DNA from: Pseudoalteromonas sp. GCY
Lineage (GTDB): Bacteria; Pseudomonadota; Gammaproteobacteria; Enterobacterales; Alteromonadaceae
Reading direction: 5' to 3'
Length of the DNA stretch: 64,000 nt
NCBI RefSeq assembly: GCF_016695175.1
Contig: NZ_CP068023.1
Span: 2,867,501-2,931,500 of the forward strand
Numbering within the stretch: position 1 is the first letter of the stretch; every line of letters begins with the position of its first letter. The notes under the pieces are model-generated. The model ran no database searches. It saw only the letters and a list, made by a program, of their open reading frames with translations, and was not told the origin of the DNA. The translations under genes were made by a program, and so were the position numbers. Positions 1 through 7,668 of the stretch are shown here, in pieces.

Positions 1-98
1 AGTCGTTTTTGGATCCCCACTTTTAAATACTCACCGTGAGGAAAGTCTTGCCACTCATCGGGTTTGGGTCCTTGTAAAAAACTTAACGCTGGTTTCAT
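1..98 (-). CDS. YafS-like SAM-dependent methyltransferase, N-terminal fragment
   Basis: Only the first 32 or so codons are inside the window; the gene continues past the left edge. The ATG is at 98 and the peptide starts MKPALSFLQGPKPDEWQDFP. This resembles the start of E. coli YafS (MKPARVP...), a class I methyltransferase encoded divergently from gloB, and the arrangement with gloB is the same here. The methyltransferase core itself is not visible, so the call rests on the N-terminus and on synteny. Confidence 0.6.
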   Translation of the reverse strand, partial: MKPALSFLQGPKPDEWQDFPHGEYLKVGIQKR

Positions 99-150
99 TT
101 ACTAAGCTCGTTATACTGGTGTTATTAATCACTTTATAGAGCATTGCGTT

Positions 151-918
151 ATGGTGCAAGTCGATGCAATCAAAGCATTTAATGACAATTATATCTGGGT
201 GATAAAAGACCCTCTAAGTTCAAACTGTTGGGTGGTTGACCCAGGTGACGAACAACCTGTTTTAGATTACCTCACCAAATTTGATTTAACACTCCAAGGC
301 ATATTAGTCACCCATCACCATTGGGATCATACCGATGGCATTGCCCCGCTTTTATCACATTTTCCCAGCTTAACAGTCTATGGACCTAAAGATGGTAAAT
401 ATAAAGGCATTACTCATGGCCTTAGTGAACACGATAAGATCACGCTTTTCGATATCACGCTGAACATTATTGCCACCCCAGGTCACACGTTAGACCATAT
501 CTGTTATGTAAATGATGAGCTGGCTTTTACCGGTGATACGTTATTCAATGCTGGTTGCGGCAGACTTTTTGAGGGAACACCTAGCCAAATGTGGCACTCC
601 TTTGAAAAACTACTCACTCTACCCGGTACATGCAAAGTATATTGCACACACGAATACACACTCGCGAATCTTGCTTTTGCTGAGGCTGTCGAGCCCACTA
701 ACCAAGCACTAACCCAGTATCACCAACAAGCAAAGTCATTACGTGCCAATAACGAGCGCACAGTACCTACAACAATTGAACAGCAAAAAGCAATCAATCC
801 TTTTGTACGTGCCACGAATGAAGCCATTCTCACCCATGTACCAACGCAATTTATCGTGTCAGAAAATACACCTGAAGCTCGCTTTAGAGCGCTGAGAAAA
901 TGGAAAGATAACTTCTAA
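151..918 (+). CDS. gloB: Hydroxyacylglutathione hydrolase (glyoxalase II)
   Basis: Metallo-beta-lactamase-fold hydrolase that splits S-lactoylglutathione into D-lactate and glutathione, the second step of cytosolic methylglyoxal detoxification. At 255 residues it has the normal family length. The metal-binding HxHxDH motif is at 55-60 (HHHWDH), followed by ATPGH (His112), the bridging Asp in TGDTLFNAGCGR (Asp129) and CTHEYT (His167). The basic C-terminal helix that holds the glutathione moiety ends in RALRKWK. The gene is divergent from the YafS-like methyltransferase and lies upstream of mltD, as in E. coli. The Shine-Dalgarno sequence is weak, but the ATG at 151 fits the conserved N-terminus. 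Confidence 0.96.
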   Translation: MVQVDAIKAFNDNYIWVIKDPLSSNCWVVDPGDEQPVLDYLTKFDLTLQGILVTHHHWDHTDGIAPLLSHFPSLTVYGPKDGKYKGITHGLSEHDKITLFDITLNIIATPGHTLDHICYVNDELAFTGDTLFNAGCGRLFEGTPSQMWHSFEKLLTLPGTCKVYCTHEYTLANLAFAEAVEPTNQALTQYHQQAKSLRANNERTVPTTIEQQKAINPFVRATNEAILTHVPTQFIVSENTPEARFRALRKWKDNF

Positions 919-942
919 AATATTCAATAGTGACCTAATGTA

Positions 943-968
943 ACGCCAAAATGACGCTTTTTTGGCGT
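943..968. repeat. Inverted repeat downstream of gloB
   Basis: ACGCCAAAA (943-951) pairs with TTTTGGCGT (960-968) across an 8-nt loop, 25 bp after the gloB stop. Six T residues lie inside the 3' arm rather than after it, so it is at best a weak terminator for gloB. Confidence 0.4.
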
Positions 969-1089
969 ACTTACACGGGAAGTATTGAATAAATTATCTA
1001 TTTTCTTTGCAATACCGCCATAGATAAGCATATCTAACGATTTTTACGAAGTCGAAATAAAATAATAAAGAAGCTTTAAATGCTGAAAC

Positions 1090-1115
1090 AAACTCGGTAA
1101 TATTGCCGAGTTTTT
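1090..1115 (+). terminator. Rho-independent terminator between gloB and mltD
   Basis: AAACTCGG (1090-1097) pairs with CCGAGTTT (1106-1113), with more T residues up to 1115. It ends only 30 bp before the mltD ATG, so it either ends gloB read-through or sits in the mltD leader as an attenuator. Confidence 0.7.
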
Positions 1116-1145
1116 GTCCGAACCCCCAAGCAAAAGAACGCATTT

Positions 1146-2720
1146 ATGAAAAAGCTCGCCTTTATTATTGCATCCTTAGCAATATTAAGTGGTTGTGAAA
1201 TCACACAAGAAACACCATTGGAAACTGCAACTGAGCAAGTGAAGCAGGCCAACTTAGATCACGCGAGCCCTTATGATATCTCTCAAACACTCAGTACCTC
1301 ATGGCAAGACGAAGATGAAGATGCTGTGCCTGTATTTGACGATGTATGGGAGCGGATCCGTTATCAGTTATCTATCGAAGTACCACAAAATAGACCGGTT
1401 GTCGCCGAACGTAATTACTATCAACGTCACCAAGCCTATTTAGACCGTATCGCAAAACGTGCAGAGCCTTACCTCTACTACATTGTTGAAGAAGTAGAAA
1501 AGCGCAACATGCCTGTTGAAATCGCGTTGTTACCCATTGTGGAAAGCGCATTCGATCCATTTGGCTACTCACACCGCACCGCTTCCGGTATTTGGCAATT
1601 TATGCCACAAACTGGTGAACGCTTTAACCTTAAACAAAATTGGTGGTATGACGGTCGTCGCGATATTATCGCATCAACGCAAGCGGCACTTGATTATCTC
1701 ACCTATCTCCATAAAACGCTGGAGGGCGATTGGTTAAACGCAATTGCAGCTTACAACTCAGGCGAAGGCCGATTGCTCAATGCAATCCGAAAAAATCGTA
1801 AAAAGCATTTGCCTACCGATTTTTGGTCTCTCGATTTACCTCGCGAAACCACCGCGTATGTTCCTAAATTACTTGCCTTATCCGACCTCTTAAAACGCTC
1901 AGATGAATTTAAGGTCGCGTGGCAGCCTATAATCAATGCCCAAGTTGTTGATACCGTTGAGGTTGGGTCACAAATTGATTTAGCGCTTGCCGCTGAAATG
2001 GCTGATATTTCTTTAACTGAACTCTATCGCTTAAATCCCGGTTTTAATCGTTGGGCCACCGATCCAGATGGTCCACACCAGCTATTATTACCCATGGAAA
2101 AGGTTGACGCTTTTCGAGAAAAATTAGCTAAAACAGAAGTAAAAGATCGACTGCGTTGGCAATACTATACGGTGCAAAAAGGAGACAGCCTGTCGGTCGT
2201 TGCGACTAAATTTAATACTAGTATCGGCGCCATTCGCTCACTTAATAGCATCGATGGCAATATGATCCGTGTTGGCCAGAAGCTATTGGTACCACTCAGT
2301 GATGGCGAATTGCAAAGTGAGCATTTACCGCCAGAAGTGCGCCTTGCCGCCAACAAGGTAACCAAGAAAAAGCTCAGCCACACGGTAAAGTCAGGCGATA
2401 CATTGTGGGATATCAGCCGCGAATACGATGTGACGGTTAAGCAATTAGCTAGCTGGAATAAGTTAAAAACCAATGCGGTTTTACGCCTTGGACAAAAGCT
2501 TACCGTCTTTAAAGATGAAAAGGCAGCGACTCAAACCGTCCTCGTCAACACCGAGCGCACAATCACTTATAAAGTGCGTAAAGGCGACTCACTGGCACGT
2601 ATCGCCACTAAGTTTAACGTTAGCGTGAATGAAATCGTCAAATGGAACAACCTGACAGGACAGAAGTATCTGCAGCCAGGTCAAAAGTTAAAACTGAAAG
2701 TTCAGACTAAACGTGTTTAG
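1146..2720 (+). CDS. mltD: Membrane-bound lytic murein transglycosylase D, lipoprotein
   Basis: Outer-membrane lipoprotein that cleaves peptidoglycan glycan strands to give 1,6-anhydro muropeptides. A lipoprotein signal ends in LSGC (Cys17). The SLT domain spans roughly 105-260, with the catalytic Glu133 in IVESAF, then SGIWQFMP and the AAYNSGEGR motif near 201-209. Three LysM peptidoglycan-binding repeats follow, starting near 341 (YTVQKGDSL), 412 (HTVKSGDTL) and 475 (YKVRKGDSL). At 524 residues this is slightly longer than E. coli MltD (about 450, two LysM), consistent with one extra LysM. It follows gloB, as in E. coli. Confidence 0.95.
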   Translation: MKKLAFIIASLAILSGCEITQETPLETATEQVKQANLDHASPYDISQTLSTSWQDEDEDAVPVFDDVWERIRYQLSIEVPQNRPVVAERNYYQRHQAYLDRIAKRAEPYLYYIVEEVEKRNMPVEIALLPIVESAFDPFGYSHRTASGIWQFMPQTGERFNLKQNWWYDGRRDIIASTQAALDYLTYLHKTLEGDWLNAIAAYNSGEGRLLNAIRKNRKKHLPTDFWSLDLPRETTAYVPKLLALSDLLKRSDEFKVAWQPIINAQVVDTVEVGSQIDLALAAEMADISLTELYRLNPGFNRWATDPDGPHQLLLPMEKVDAFREKLAKTEVKDRLRWQYYTVQKGDSLSVVATKFNTSIGAIRSLNSIDGNMIRVGQKLLVPLSDGELQSEHLPPEVRLAANKVTKKKLSHTVKSGDTLWDISREYDVTVKQLASWNKLKTNAVLRLGQKLTVFKDEKAATQTVLVNTERTITYKVRKGDSLARIATKFNVSVNEIVKWNNLTGQKYLQPGQKLKLKVQTKRV

Positions 2721-2744
2721 CGCTAAGAAATAGAGTTTAAAAAT

Positions 2745-2778
2745 AAAAATCCAATATCAGTGATGATATTGGATTTTT
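2745..2778 (+). terminator. Rho-independent terminator of mltD
   Basis: A perfect 15-bp stem, AAAAATCCAATATCA (2745-2759) against TGATATTGGATTTTT (2764-2778), with a 4-nt loop and a T-run, 25 bp after the mltD stop. Confidence 0.9.
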
Positions 2779-2940
2779 ACATATTAAAGCAGCACTTTTG
2801 ACTCACTTTTCCTTAAAAATTACGACAGTACTATCGTTTAAATACACAGTTTTTCAACGTCGCTTACAGCTGATTTAAACCCAAAAATTTGGTTAGACTT
2901 CAATGCTGATTAAAGAAAATTTCATAAAGAACTGATATCG

Positions 2941-3141
2941 TTAATACATTATTGGCGTACCACCAATCCTCCTGCAAATTCTCGATGCGTTATCCGCGTC
3001 TCGATAATCAGTAAAAGAGTCAGCCCATAACAACTCACCATTTTTGTAACATTCAAGGTAAATTTCTTCGAATGCGGTAGCATTAGACGACATAGCGGTG
3101 GCGAAAATAGCAGATACAGCAAATAGAATCGGTTTAATCAT
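2941..3141 (-). CDS. Small secreted protein of unknown function
   Basis: The start was chosen at the ATG at 3141 (MIKPILFAVSAIFATA...), because AAAAGGAAAAGATA lies directly before it. A longer frame up to 3216 has no comparable ribosome binding site. The 66-residue product begins with a typical Sec signal peptide ending near NATA/FEE. About 44 mature residues remain, with two cysteines (31 and 56) that could form a disulfide in the periplasm, and a basic CRRIGGTP tail. I do not recognise the family. It is monocistronic and lies between mltD and the yqcA operon. Confidence 0.65.
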   Translation of the reverse strand: MIKPILFAVSAIFATAMSSNATAFEEIYLECYKNGELLWADSFTDYRDADNASRICRRIGGTPIMY

Positions 3142-3289
3142 TATCTTTTCCTTTTCATTATTTTGAACGTTATAATATCGATCATTTTTCATACAACCAA
3201 GACCAATGTCACACAACGTAATAAAAATGTAAATATTTATGTTTTCCGTTACTATGACTATACTGATGAGTTTGCTATTTAAGCAGGCA

Positions 3290-3310
3290 ACGCGACTTAT
3301 TAAGCCGCGT
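3290..3310. repeat. Short hairpin downstream of yqcA
   Basis: ACGCGACTT / AAGCCGCGT forms a 9-bp stem with one mismatch and a 3-nt loop, with no T-tract on either strand. It lies in the gap between yqcA and the small secreted protein gene. Confidence 0.35.
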
Positions 3311-3345
3311 AAATTGAAAGGTAATGCTTGAACAGAAGATAAAAC

Positions 3346-3789
3346 CTAAAGGTTTTTTGCCAATGCTCGAAGCCAAGGCTCAGCAGGCTCCCAAGGCTCA
3401 AAATATTCACACGCATCGATGTCTAAGCGTGGTTGAACTCGAGTGGCGTTCAACTCTTCAATCAGGGCATCAATTTGCTTTCCAGCACCACAATAAGTAT
3501 CGCCATAACTAGAATCCCCCAATGCGATGACCGCTACTTTCTTTCCCGTTAGCATCGGAAATTCGCTTTGCATTTGCAAAAACAAAGGCAACAAGTTATC
3601 GGGAATATCACCAGAGCCGGTAGTGGAAGAAATAAATAAAATGTTTTCAGCTTGCGTTACATCAGCGATGGAAGCTGGTTCAATAACACTTGCCTCATGA
3701 CCCGATTTATTCAAAAACTCAGCACTGTCGTTTGCCAAGTTTTCAGCATTGCCGTACATACTTCCCACAAAAATGGAAATTTTTGCCAT
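3346..3789 (-). CDS. yqcA: Short-chain flavodoxin (YqcA/MioC family)
   Basis: FMN-binding electron-transfer protein, 147 residues. The phosphate-binding loop is GSMYGNAENLA at 9-19 and the isoalloxazine loop is SSTTGSGDIPDNL near 54. A third FMN loop reads LGDSSYGDTYCGAG. The gene order yqcC-truC-yqcA matches the E. coli operon, so YqcA is a better name than MioC, which normally sits beside oriC. The ATG overlaps the truC stop codon by one base (TAATG), indicating translational coupling. The electron partner is unknown. Confidence 0.88.
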   Translation of the reverse strand: MAKISIFVGSMYGNAENLANDSAEFLNKSGHEASVIEPASIADVTQAENILFISSTTGSGDIPDNLLPLFLQMQSEFPMLTGKKVAVIALGDSSYGDTYCGAGKQIDALIEELNATRVQPRLDIDACEYFEPWEPAEPWLRALAKNL

Positions 3790-4523
3790 TATTTATAATC
3801 CTTCTCGTTGTCTGACCAGCCGAGCTGAGCGAAGACAGCCAGTGCTTCTTCCCCCAAATCCGCGGTAATTGGAATCGTCGTGTTGGTATAAGGATGTACA
3901 AATTCCAATTTAGTTGCAAATAACATCAATCGACGTAAGCCAAAATGATCGACAAAAAAGTGGTTGTGTTTGTTATCACCGTGATTGACATCACCAATAA
4001 TCGGATGTGCTAAATAGTTGAGATGGCGCCTGATTTGGTGTTTTCTACCCGTTTTAGGAAAGCACTCCACCAACGAGTAGCGGATACTTGGATACTTACC
4101 AAAAGGAATTGGCAAGCTACCCTGCAATAAACAATTTATCTGTGTTTGCGCTTCCTGCGGAGCTTTATCCTGACAGGCAAACTTATCAGCAATTTTATCG
4201 AGCTCTTCCTTGAGAGGTCTGTCGACGAATCTAGATTCAGGAGCAAATCCGCGAACAAGCGCTAAATAGCGTTTTTGAATATTACCGCTGATAAAGACTT
4301 CATTCATGTCTCGCGCGGCCTCAGAGCTTAGCGCAAACAGCAGCACGCCTGACGTTGGTCTATCTAAACGGTGAACGGGGAAAACATGTTGACCAAGTTG
4401 ATCACGCAGCATTTGCATCGCAAATTGTGTTTCTCTCTTATCCAAAAATGAGCGATGAACCAATAACCCTGACGGCTTATTTATCGCAACATAATGCGCA
4501 TCTTGATATAAGATCTCAAGCAT
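3789..4523 (-). CDS. truC: tRNA pseudouridine(65) synthase
   Basis: RluA-family pseudouridine synthase that modifies U65 in the acceptor stem of certain tRNAs. It is 244 residues long. The catalytic aspartate is in HRLDRPTSGV (Asp54), and the N-terminal INKPSGLLVHRS block and GRKHQIRRHL near the C-terminal third are typical of the family. It is the middle gene of yqcC-truC-yqcA. Its ATG at 4523 coincides with the end of yqcC. Confidence 0.94.
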   Translation of the reverse strand: MLEILYQDAHYVAINKPSGLLVHRSFLDKRETQFAMQMLRDQLGQHVFPVHRLDRPTSGVLLFALSSEAARDMNEVFISGNIQKRYLALVRGFAPESRFVDRPLKEELDKIADKFACQDKAPQEAQTQINCLLQGSLPIPFGKYPSIRYSLVECFPKTGRKHQIRRHLNYLAHPIIGDVNHGDNKHNHFFVDHFGLRRLMLFATKLEFVHPYTNTTIPITADLGEEALAVFAQLGWSDNEKDYK

Positions 4524-4840
4524 TACGCGCTCTTTGCAATTGTATTATCAAGGTTTTTTAAGCACTGATGCACCGCATTAAAATAAAGGTGTTCACTCAG
4601 TACCATTTCAGCCATTGGCGCAATCGCCATATTTTCCGGTAATGCTTCACCGCTCTCTACCATCGTTCGCATTTTGCCCAAGAATACAAATTGCAACCAC
4701 TGCGCGAAGGTCATCGTATCGCAACAAAATGGCTCTGTTGAGGTAAGTGCCTTAGCCGAAATTGGCTCGTCTTGCCAAAGACCCGTTGCTTTTAAACAAG
4801 CCTCTAGTTCGTCTAACTGAATCAATAATTCCGAGTTCAT
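4523..4840 (-). CDS. yqcC: YqcC family protein (DUF446)
   Basis: A small helical protein of 105 residues with the family features LDELEACLKATGLWQDEPIS and FAQWLQFVFLGKM. Its molecular function is not established. It is the first gene of yqcC-truC-yqcA and overlaps truC by one base. In E. coli yqcC lies beside csrB and syd; both are within 6 kb here. AGAGACAGAACCG before the ATG is a plausible ribosome binding site. Confidence 0.9.
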   Translation of the reverse strand: MNSELLIQLDELEACLKATGLWQDEPISAKALTSTEPFCCDTMTFAQWLQFVFLGKMRTMVESGEALPENMAIAPMAEMVLSEHLYFNAVHQCLKNLDNTIAKSA

Positions 4841-4998
4841 CGGTTCTGTCTCTTTCTCAATTTTTTACATTATAGCAATTTGCATTATTTAGGAGCTAGC
4901 CAATTCTCTCAAGTGCACCTTTTTCATAGGCTTATCAGCGCACCCAAAAGTAGCTATAATTGCCGCTATTGAAAATATAAGTAACATATAGAGCATTC

Positions 4999-6027
4999 AT
5001 GACAGCGCAAATTTCAACTTTAGGTGAATTACTAACAAACGCCGGTACGCAGTGGCGAGTCTATGATCTGGGTCGACGTATCACAAAAATAGATAAGAAG
5101 CAGTTTGCGCAAATCGAGAATACTCAAGTCCCTTATCCTTATCCGCTTGGTGGTCATGCCATCATGGCAATTCAATTTTGGGATAATGAAGCAACCGTTG
5201 ATCCTTATGTTTGGTTTTTAAAATTTCCACTGGATGAGCAAAGCAAGCTCATTATCGCCAGCCGTGATCACTTTGCCTCCATGGTACTCGAAGCATTAGG
5301 TACACAACTCACGGGTGAAGCCGCTCAAGGGAAACTTGATAACAACCCTTATGTCTTCACGCCAAATGCGAACAAACTCGCTGCGTTCAATGCGCTATTA
5401 AAGCGTGAGCTTAATCGCCCAGCTTCTCAATATTACGAGCACGCCGAACTCTACTTTTCTGGCAAGCTTGGGTTCGAGCGCTGGCAAGAAATAGCGCTAC
5501 AAGGTATTGCTGACTTTGCCCTACGTCTAGACCACGGTCATAACGCGAGCAACCTGCAACAGGCGTGGTCTGTTTTGCCAGCAGAAGTTAAGACACCATT
5601 AGCCGCAATGCTTGAACACGTTACCATCTCAACATCTCAAACCGAAGACTTTTTAGCCGCTTTAACCCATGCATGCCAACAGCAAGATAAGGACGCTATA
5701 GTCACTAATTTACGTGCAATGTCGGGAAGTCACGCGCTTGGTCTCATCGCACATGCCGTAGACGCCATTTTAGCATCCGAGTTGGCGTCAGATGCAGATT
5801 GCTTACTCACGATTGCAGGGCGAGCTTGGGAGACACTAACCGACCAGCAAAGGCTCTTTACCTATATGGAAAAAGCCGCTGAGAATAATCAAATCGATGG
5901 ACTTTTCAGCAGTATTTTCGCAGACTTAGTTGCAATACCTATGTTACGCCCACATGTTTTAGGGATTATTAGAGCAGAAAATCGCAGTGAAACTCTGTCT
6001 CGTGCAATTGGAAGGTTATTTGCTTAA
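4999..6027 (+). CDS. DUF3549 family protein
   Basis: A 342-residue soluble protein with the family N-terminus STLGELL...YDLGRRI followed by PYPYPLGGHA and WFLKFPLDE. The C-terminal part is helical and rich in Ala and Leu. DUF3549 occurs in Vibrio, Shewanella and Pseudoalteromonas, usually next to DUF3301 and truC, as here. Function is unknown. It is divergent from yqcC and directly abuts the next gene with no intergenic base, so the two are co-transcribed. Confidence 0.88.
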   Translation: MTAQISTLGELLTNAGTQWRVYDLGRRITKIDKKQFAQIENTQVPYPYPLGGHAIMAIQFWDNEATVDPYVWFLKFPLDEQSKLIIASRDHFASMVLEALGTQLTGEAAQGKLDNNPYVFTPNANKLAAFNALLKRELNRPASQYYEHAELYFSGKLGFERWQEIALQGIADFALRLDHGHNASNLQQAWSVLPAEVKTPLAAMLEHVTISTSQTEDFLAALTHACQQQDKDAIVTNLRAMSGSHALGLIAHAVDAILASELASDADCLLTIAGRAWETLTDQQRLFTYMEKAAENNQIDGLFSSIFADLVAIPMLRPHVLGIIRAENRSETLSRAIGRLFA

Positions 6028-6333
6028 ATGACAACGCTTTGGCTTTTTATCATCGTTTCATCTGTTATCGCGCTATTTTGGTATAGCCGCCAGATCGCAG
6101 AAGCGGCAAATAGGCATGCACAGCATCAAGCCGAAAGTTTGCAAGTGCAACTGTTAAGTGTTGCCTGTATTAAGCGCCGTTTTGGGGTATTAAAAGACGG
6201 TAAACTTGGAATAAAAAGCCAATTTATGTTTGAGTTTAGTTCAGATGGCGAGTCAGCCTATCAAGGTAAGCTTTACTTAGAAAATGAACGATTAGTCAAA
6301 AAAGAATTACCCGCTTATAAAATCGCAAGTTAA
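6028..6333 (+). CDS. DUF3301 family membrane-anchored protein
   Basis: 101 residues with one N-terminal membrane segment (about 3-18), a basic helix, and a C-terminal beta-rich part including FMFEFSSDGESAYQGKLYL and a KELPAYKI tail, as in DUF3301. The ATG follows the DUF3549 stop immediately. The function is unknown; topology suggests an inner-membrane protein whose small domain may face the cytoplasm. Confidence 0.85.
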   Translation: MTTLWLFIIVSSVIALFWYSRQIAEAANRHAQHQAESLQVQLLSVACIKRRFGVLKDGKLGIKSQFMFEFSSDGESAYQGKLYLENERLVKKELPAYKIAS

Positions 6334-6348
6334 TCCGGTGAGTGCGAA

Positions 6349-6386
6349 AGTAGGCACTTAAATTCATATGAATACAAGTACCTACT
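6349..6386. terminator. Possible bidirectional terminator hairpin
   Basis: AGTAGG-c-ACTT (6349-6359) pairs with AAGT-a-CCTACT (6376-6386). The loop contains the palindrome ATTCATATGAAT. It lies between the convergent DUF3301 and DUF805 genes. It lacks a strong T-tract. Confidence 0.4.
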
Positions 6387-6408
6387 CTGAATTTATAGTA
6401 TGACTATT

Positions 6409-6756
6409 TTAAACATATCCTTTGACGCTTGGTCCGTAGTCGTTTTCACCAACCTCGCTATCCATGGTGGTGAAATATATCATCACTAATAAACCGACAA
6501 TAGGCACAAAGCTCACAAGCAGCCACCAACCCGAGCGTCCAGTATCGTGAAGACGACGAATAGATACGGCAACCGTCGGTACTAGAACTGTCAAATAATA
6601 GATACCTGTCAAAATCAGGGTTCCGAAAAGCCCGTCGACAATCCCAATTGCAAAGCCTATCAACGCATTTATCAAGATAAACATCCAGTATTCTTTGCGT
6701 CTTGAACGTCCACTAAAATCGGAATATCTTTTTAATACTGTTAGATACCATTCCAT
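6409..6756 (-). CDS. DUF805 family membrane protein
   Basis: 115 residues starting MEWYLTVLKRYSDFSGRSRR. The ATG at 6756 was chosen because AAGGAAAAAGAA precedes it. The hallmark Y..FSGR..R.EYW motif is at 9-22. Three or four hydrophobic segments follow, plus the SIRRLHDTGRSGWW motif and a FVPIVG loop typical of DUF805 (YhaH-like) inner-membrane proteins. No function is known. The gene sits between DUF3301 and the CsrB-like RNA on the same strand as the RNA. Confidence 0.9.
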   Translation of the reverse strand: MEWYLTVLKRYSDFSGRSRRKEYWMFILINALIGFAIGIVDGLFGTLILTGIYYLTVLVPTVAVSIRRLHDTGRSGWWLLVSFVPIVGLLVMIYFTTMDSEVGENDYGPSVKGYV

Positions 6757-6927
6757 TTCTTTTTCCTTAGCTATTGCGCCAACATCGTGCACTAAAAAAT
6801 AAGACTAAAATGAGAGTGGAATAATCTAGCAATGAGATCGAAAGGTAATAATGAAACTGCAAGCGGAAAGTTTTGAAAACTTCAACTAAGTTAATAGGAA
6901 AATAAATATCAAATTTACAAACGCCAC

Positions 6928-6961
6928 AAAAAACTAAGGCGCTAGCCTATCTGCTGCGCCT
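6928..6961 (-). terminator. Rho-independent terminator of the CsrB-like RNA
   Basis: On the minus strand AGGCGC (6961-6956) pairs with GCGCCT (6942-6937) and is followed by TAG and a run of six T (6933-6928). A smaller alternative stem AGGC-TAGC-GCCT uses the same 3' arm. Confidence 0.85.
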
Positions 6962-7500
6962 CAATCCTGACGATTATCCCAAGAGGTATCCAATCCCTCT
7001 GCTTTACAACCCAAAAGCAATCCGCCAATTCTTCTTCCCCTGAACGGGTATGTACTCCGACCTACCCGAATCCCATCCTTGTGTCATCCATTAGCACTTC
7101 CAGTGCATCTCCATTTTAGCCCCCTTGGCCTCCACTTCGCTTCCCGCGCTCCTACGCCATCTTGGCTCCGCTTCACATATTCCCTATGTGCTCCCTATAC
7201 ATTGTTACGTCCAGTGTAACCCATCCACTTCGCAATCATCCAGATTGCGCTCCTTCATCCTAGAGCCTTGCTCATCCCTATTTACTCTTCCTTGCTCCAC
7301 TACGCTTCCCGCGCTCCTTAGCACTCCATGTGTCTCCTTATCCCTAGTGAAGCTCCGCTTCACACTCGCTTCCTCGAGTTCCTGATCTTCCTTGCCTTAT
7401 GCAATACATCCTTCTCTTGTTGTCAAATTCCTTATCCTTTGACGCTGAGCTCCTGCTCTTGTGTTTCCTTACATTGTTAAGTTTACGGGGATTGAGCATT
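6928..7500 (-). ncRNA. csrB: CsrB/CsrC-type CsrA-sequestering small RNA
   Basis: This stretch has no credible gene. Read on the minus strand it holds about 40 GGA motifs by hand count, mostly between 7468 and 6964. Many are in loops of short perfect hairpins: GTGAAGC-GGA-GCTTCAC (7363-7347), CGCAATC-TGGAT-GATTGCG, GTTAC-ACTGGAC-GTAAC, CACATA-GGGAA-TATGTG, GCACT-GGA-AGTGC, GAGC-AGGA-GCTC. This is the architecture of CsrB/RsmY-class RNAs that titrate the translational regulator CsrA. The 3' end is a terminator at 6961-6928. Synteny agrees: in E. coli csrB lies between yqcC and syd, both present nearby. The 5' end is uncertain by roughly 70 nt; a -10-like TATCTA at 7511-7506 would put it near 7499. 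At about 570 nt it would be longer than E. coli CsrB (about 369 nt). Confidence 0.88.
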
Positions 7501-7632
7501 TTTGTTAGATAGCTAGGAACAATCTTTTTGCTGTCATTTAAAAGAAAAGTAAAACAATTCATTTAAAAACAAAAAGATAAGCAAAAATAACACTACAAAT
7601 TCGGTACTACAAAGCGCCTTAACCCACATTCT

Positions 7633-7650
7633 CGTAGGAGATATCTCACA
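7633..7650 (-). promoter_or_regulatory. Candidate UvrY/GacA-type binding site upstream of the CsrB-like RNA
   Basis: On the minus strand TGTGAG-ATATCT-CCTACG matches the TGTAAG-N6-CTTACA box of GacA/UvrY/VarA regulators at 9 of 12 defined positions. It lies about 140 bp upstream of the estimated RNA start. It also contains the perfect palindrome GAGATATCTC. The match is imperfect and was found by eye. Confidence 0.45.
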
Positions 7651-7668
7651 GGGTAATTTCCATTGTTG

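Noticed and set aside
3324..3512. 62-codon plus-strand frame antisense to yqcA
   Set aside because: Lies wholly or mainly opposite a clear flavodoxin gene and shows no domain.
7125..7385. 86-codon open frame on the plus strand rich in Ser, Leu and Pro
   Set aside because: It is the antisense of the GGA-rich RNA: TCC repeats give Ser and Pro codons. There is no ribosome binding site and no recognisable domain.
7344..7562. 72-codon open frame on the minus strand over the 5' part of the RNA
   Set aside because: Basic low-complexity translation of the same repeats; GGA-hairpin structure explains the sequence better.
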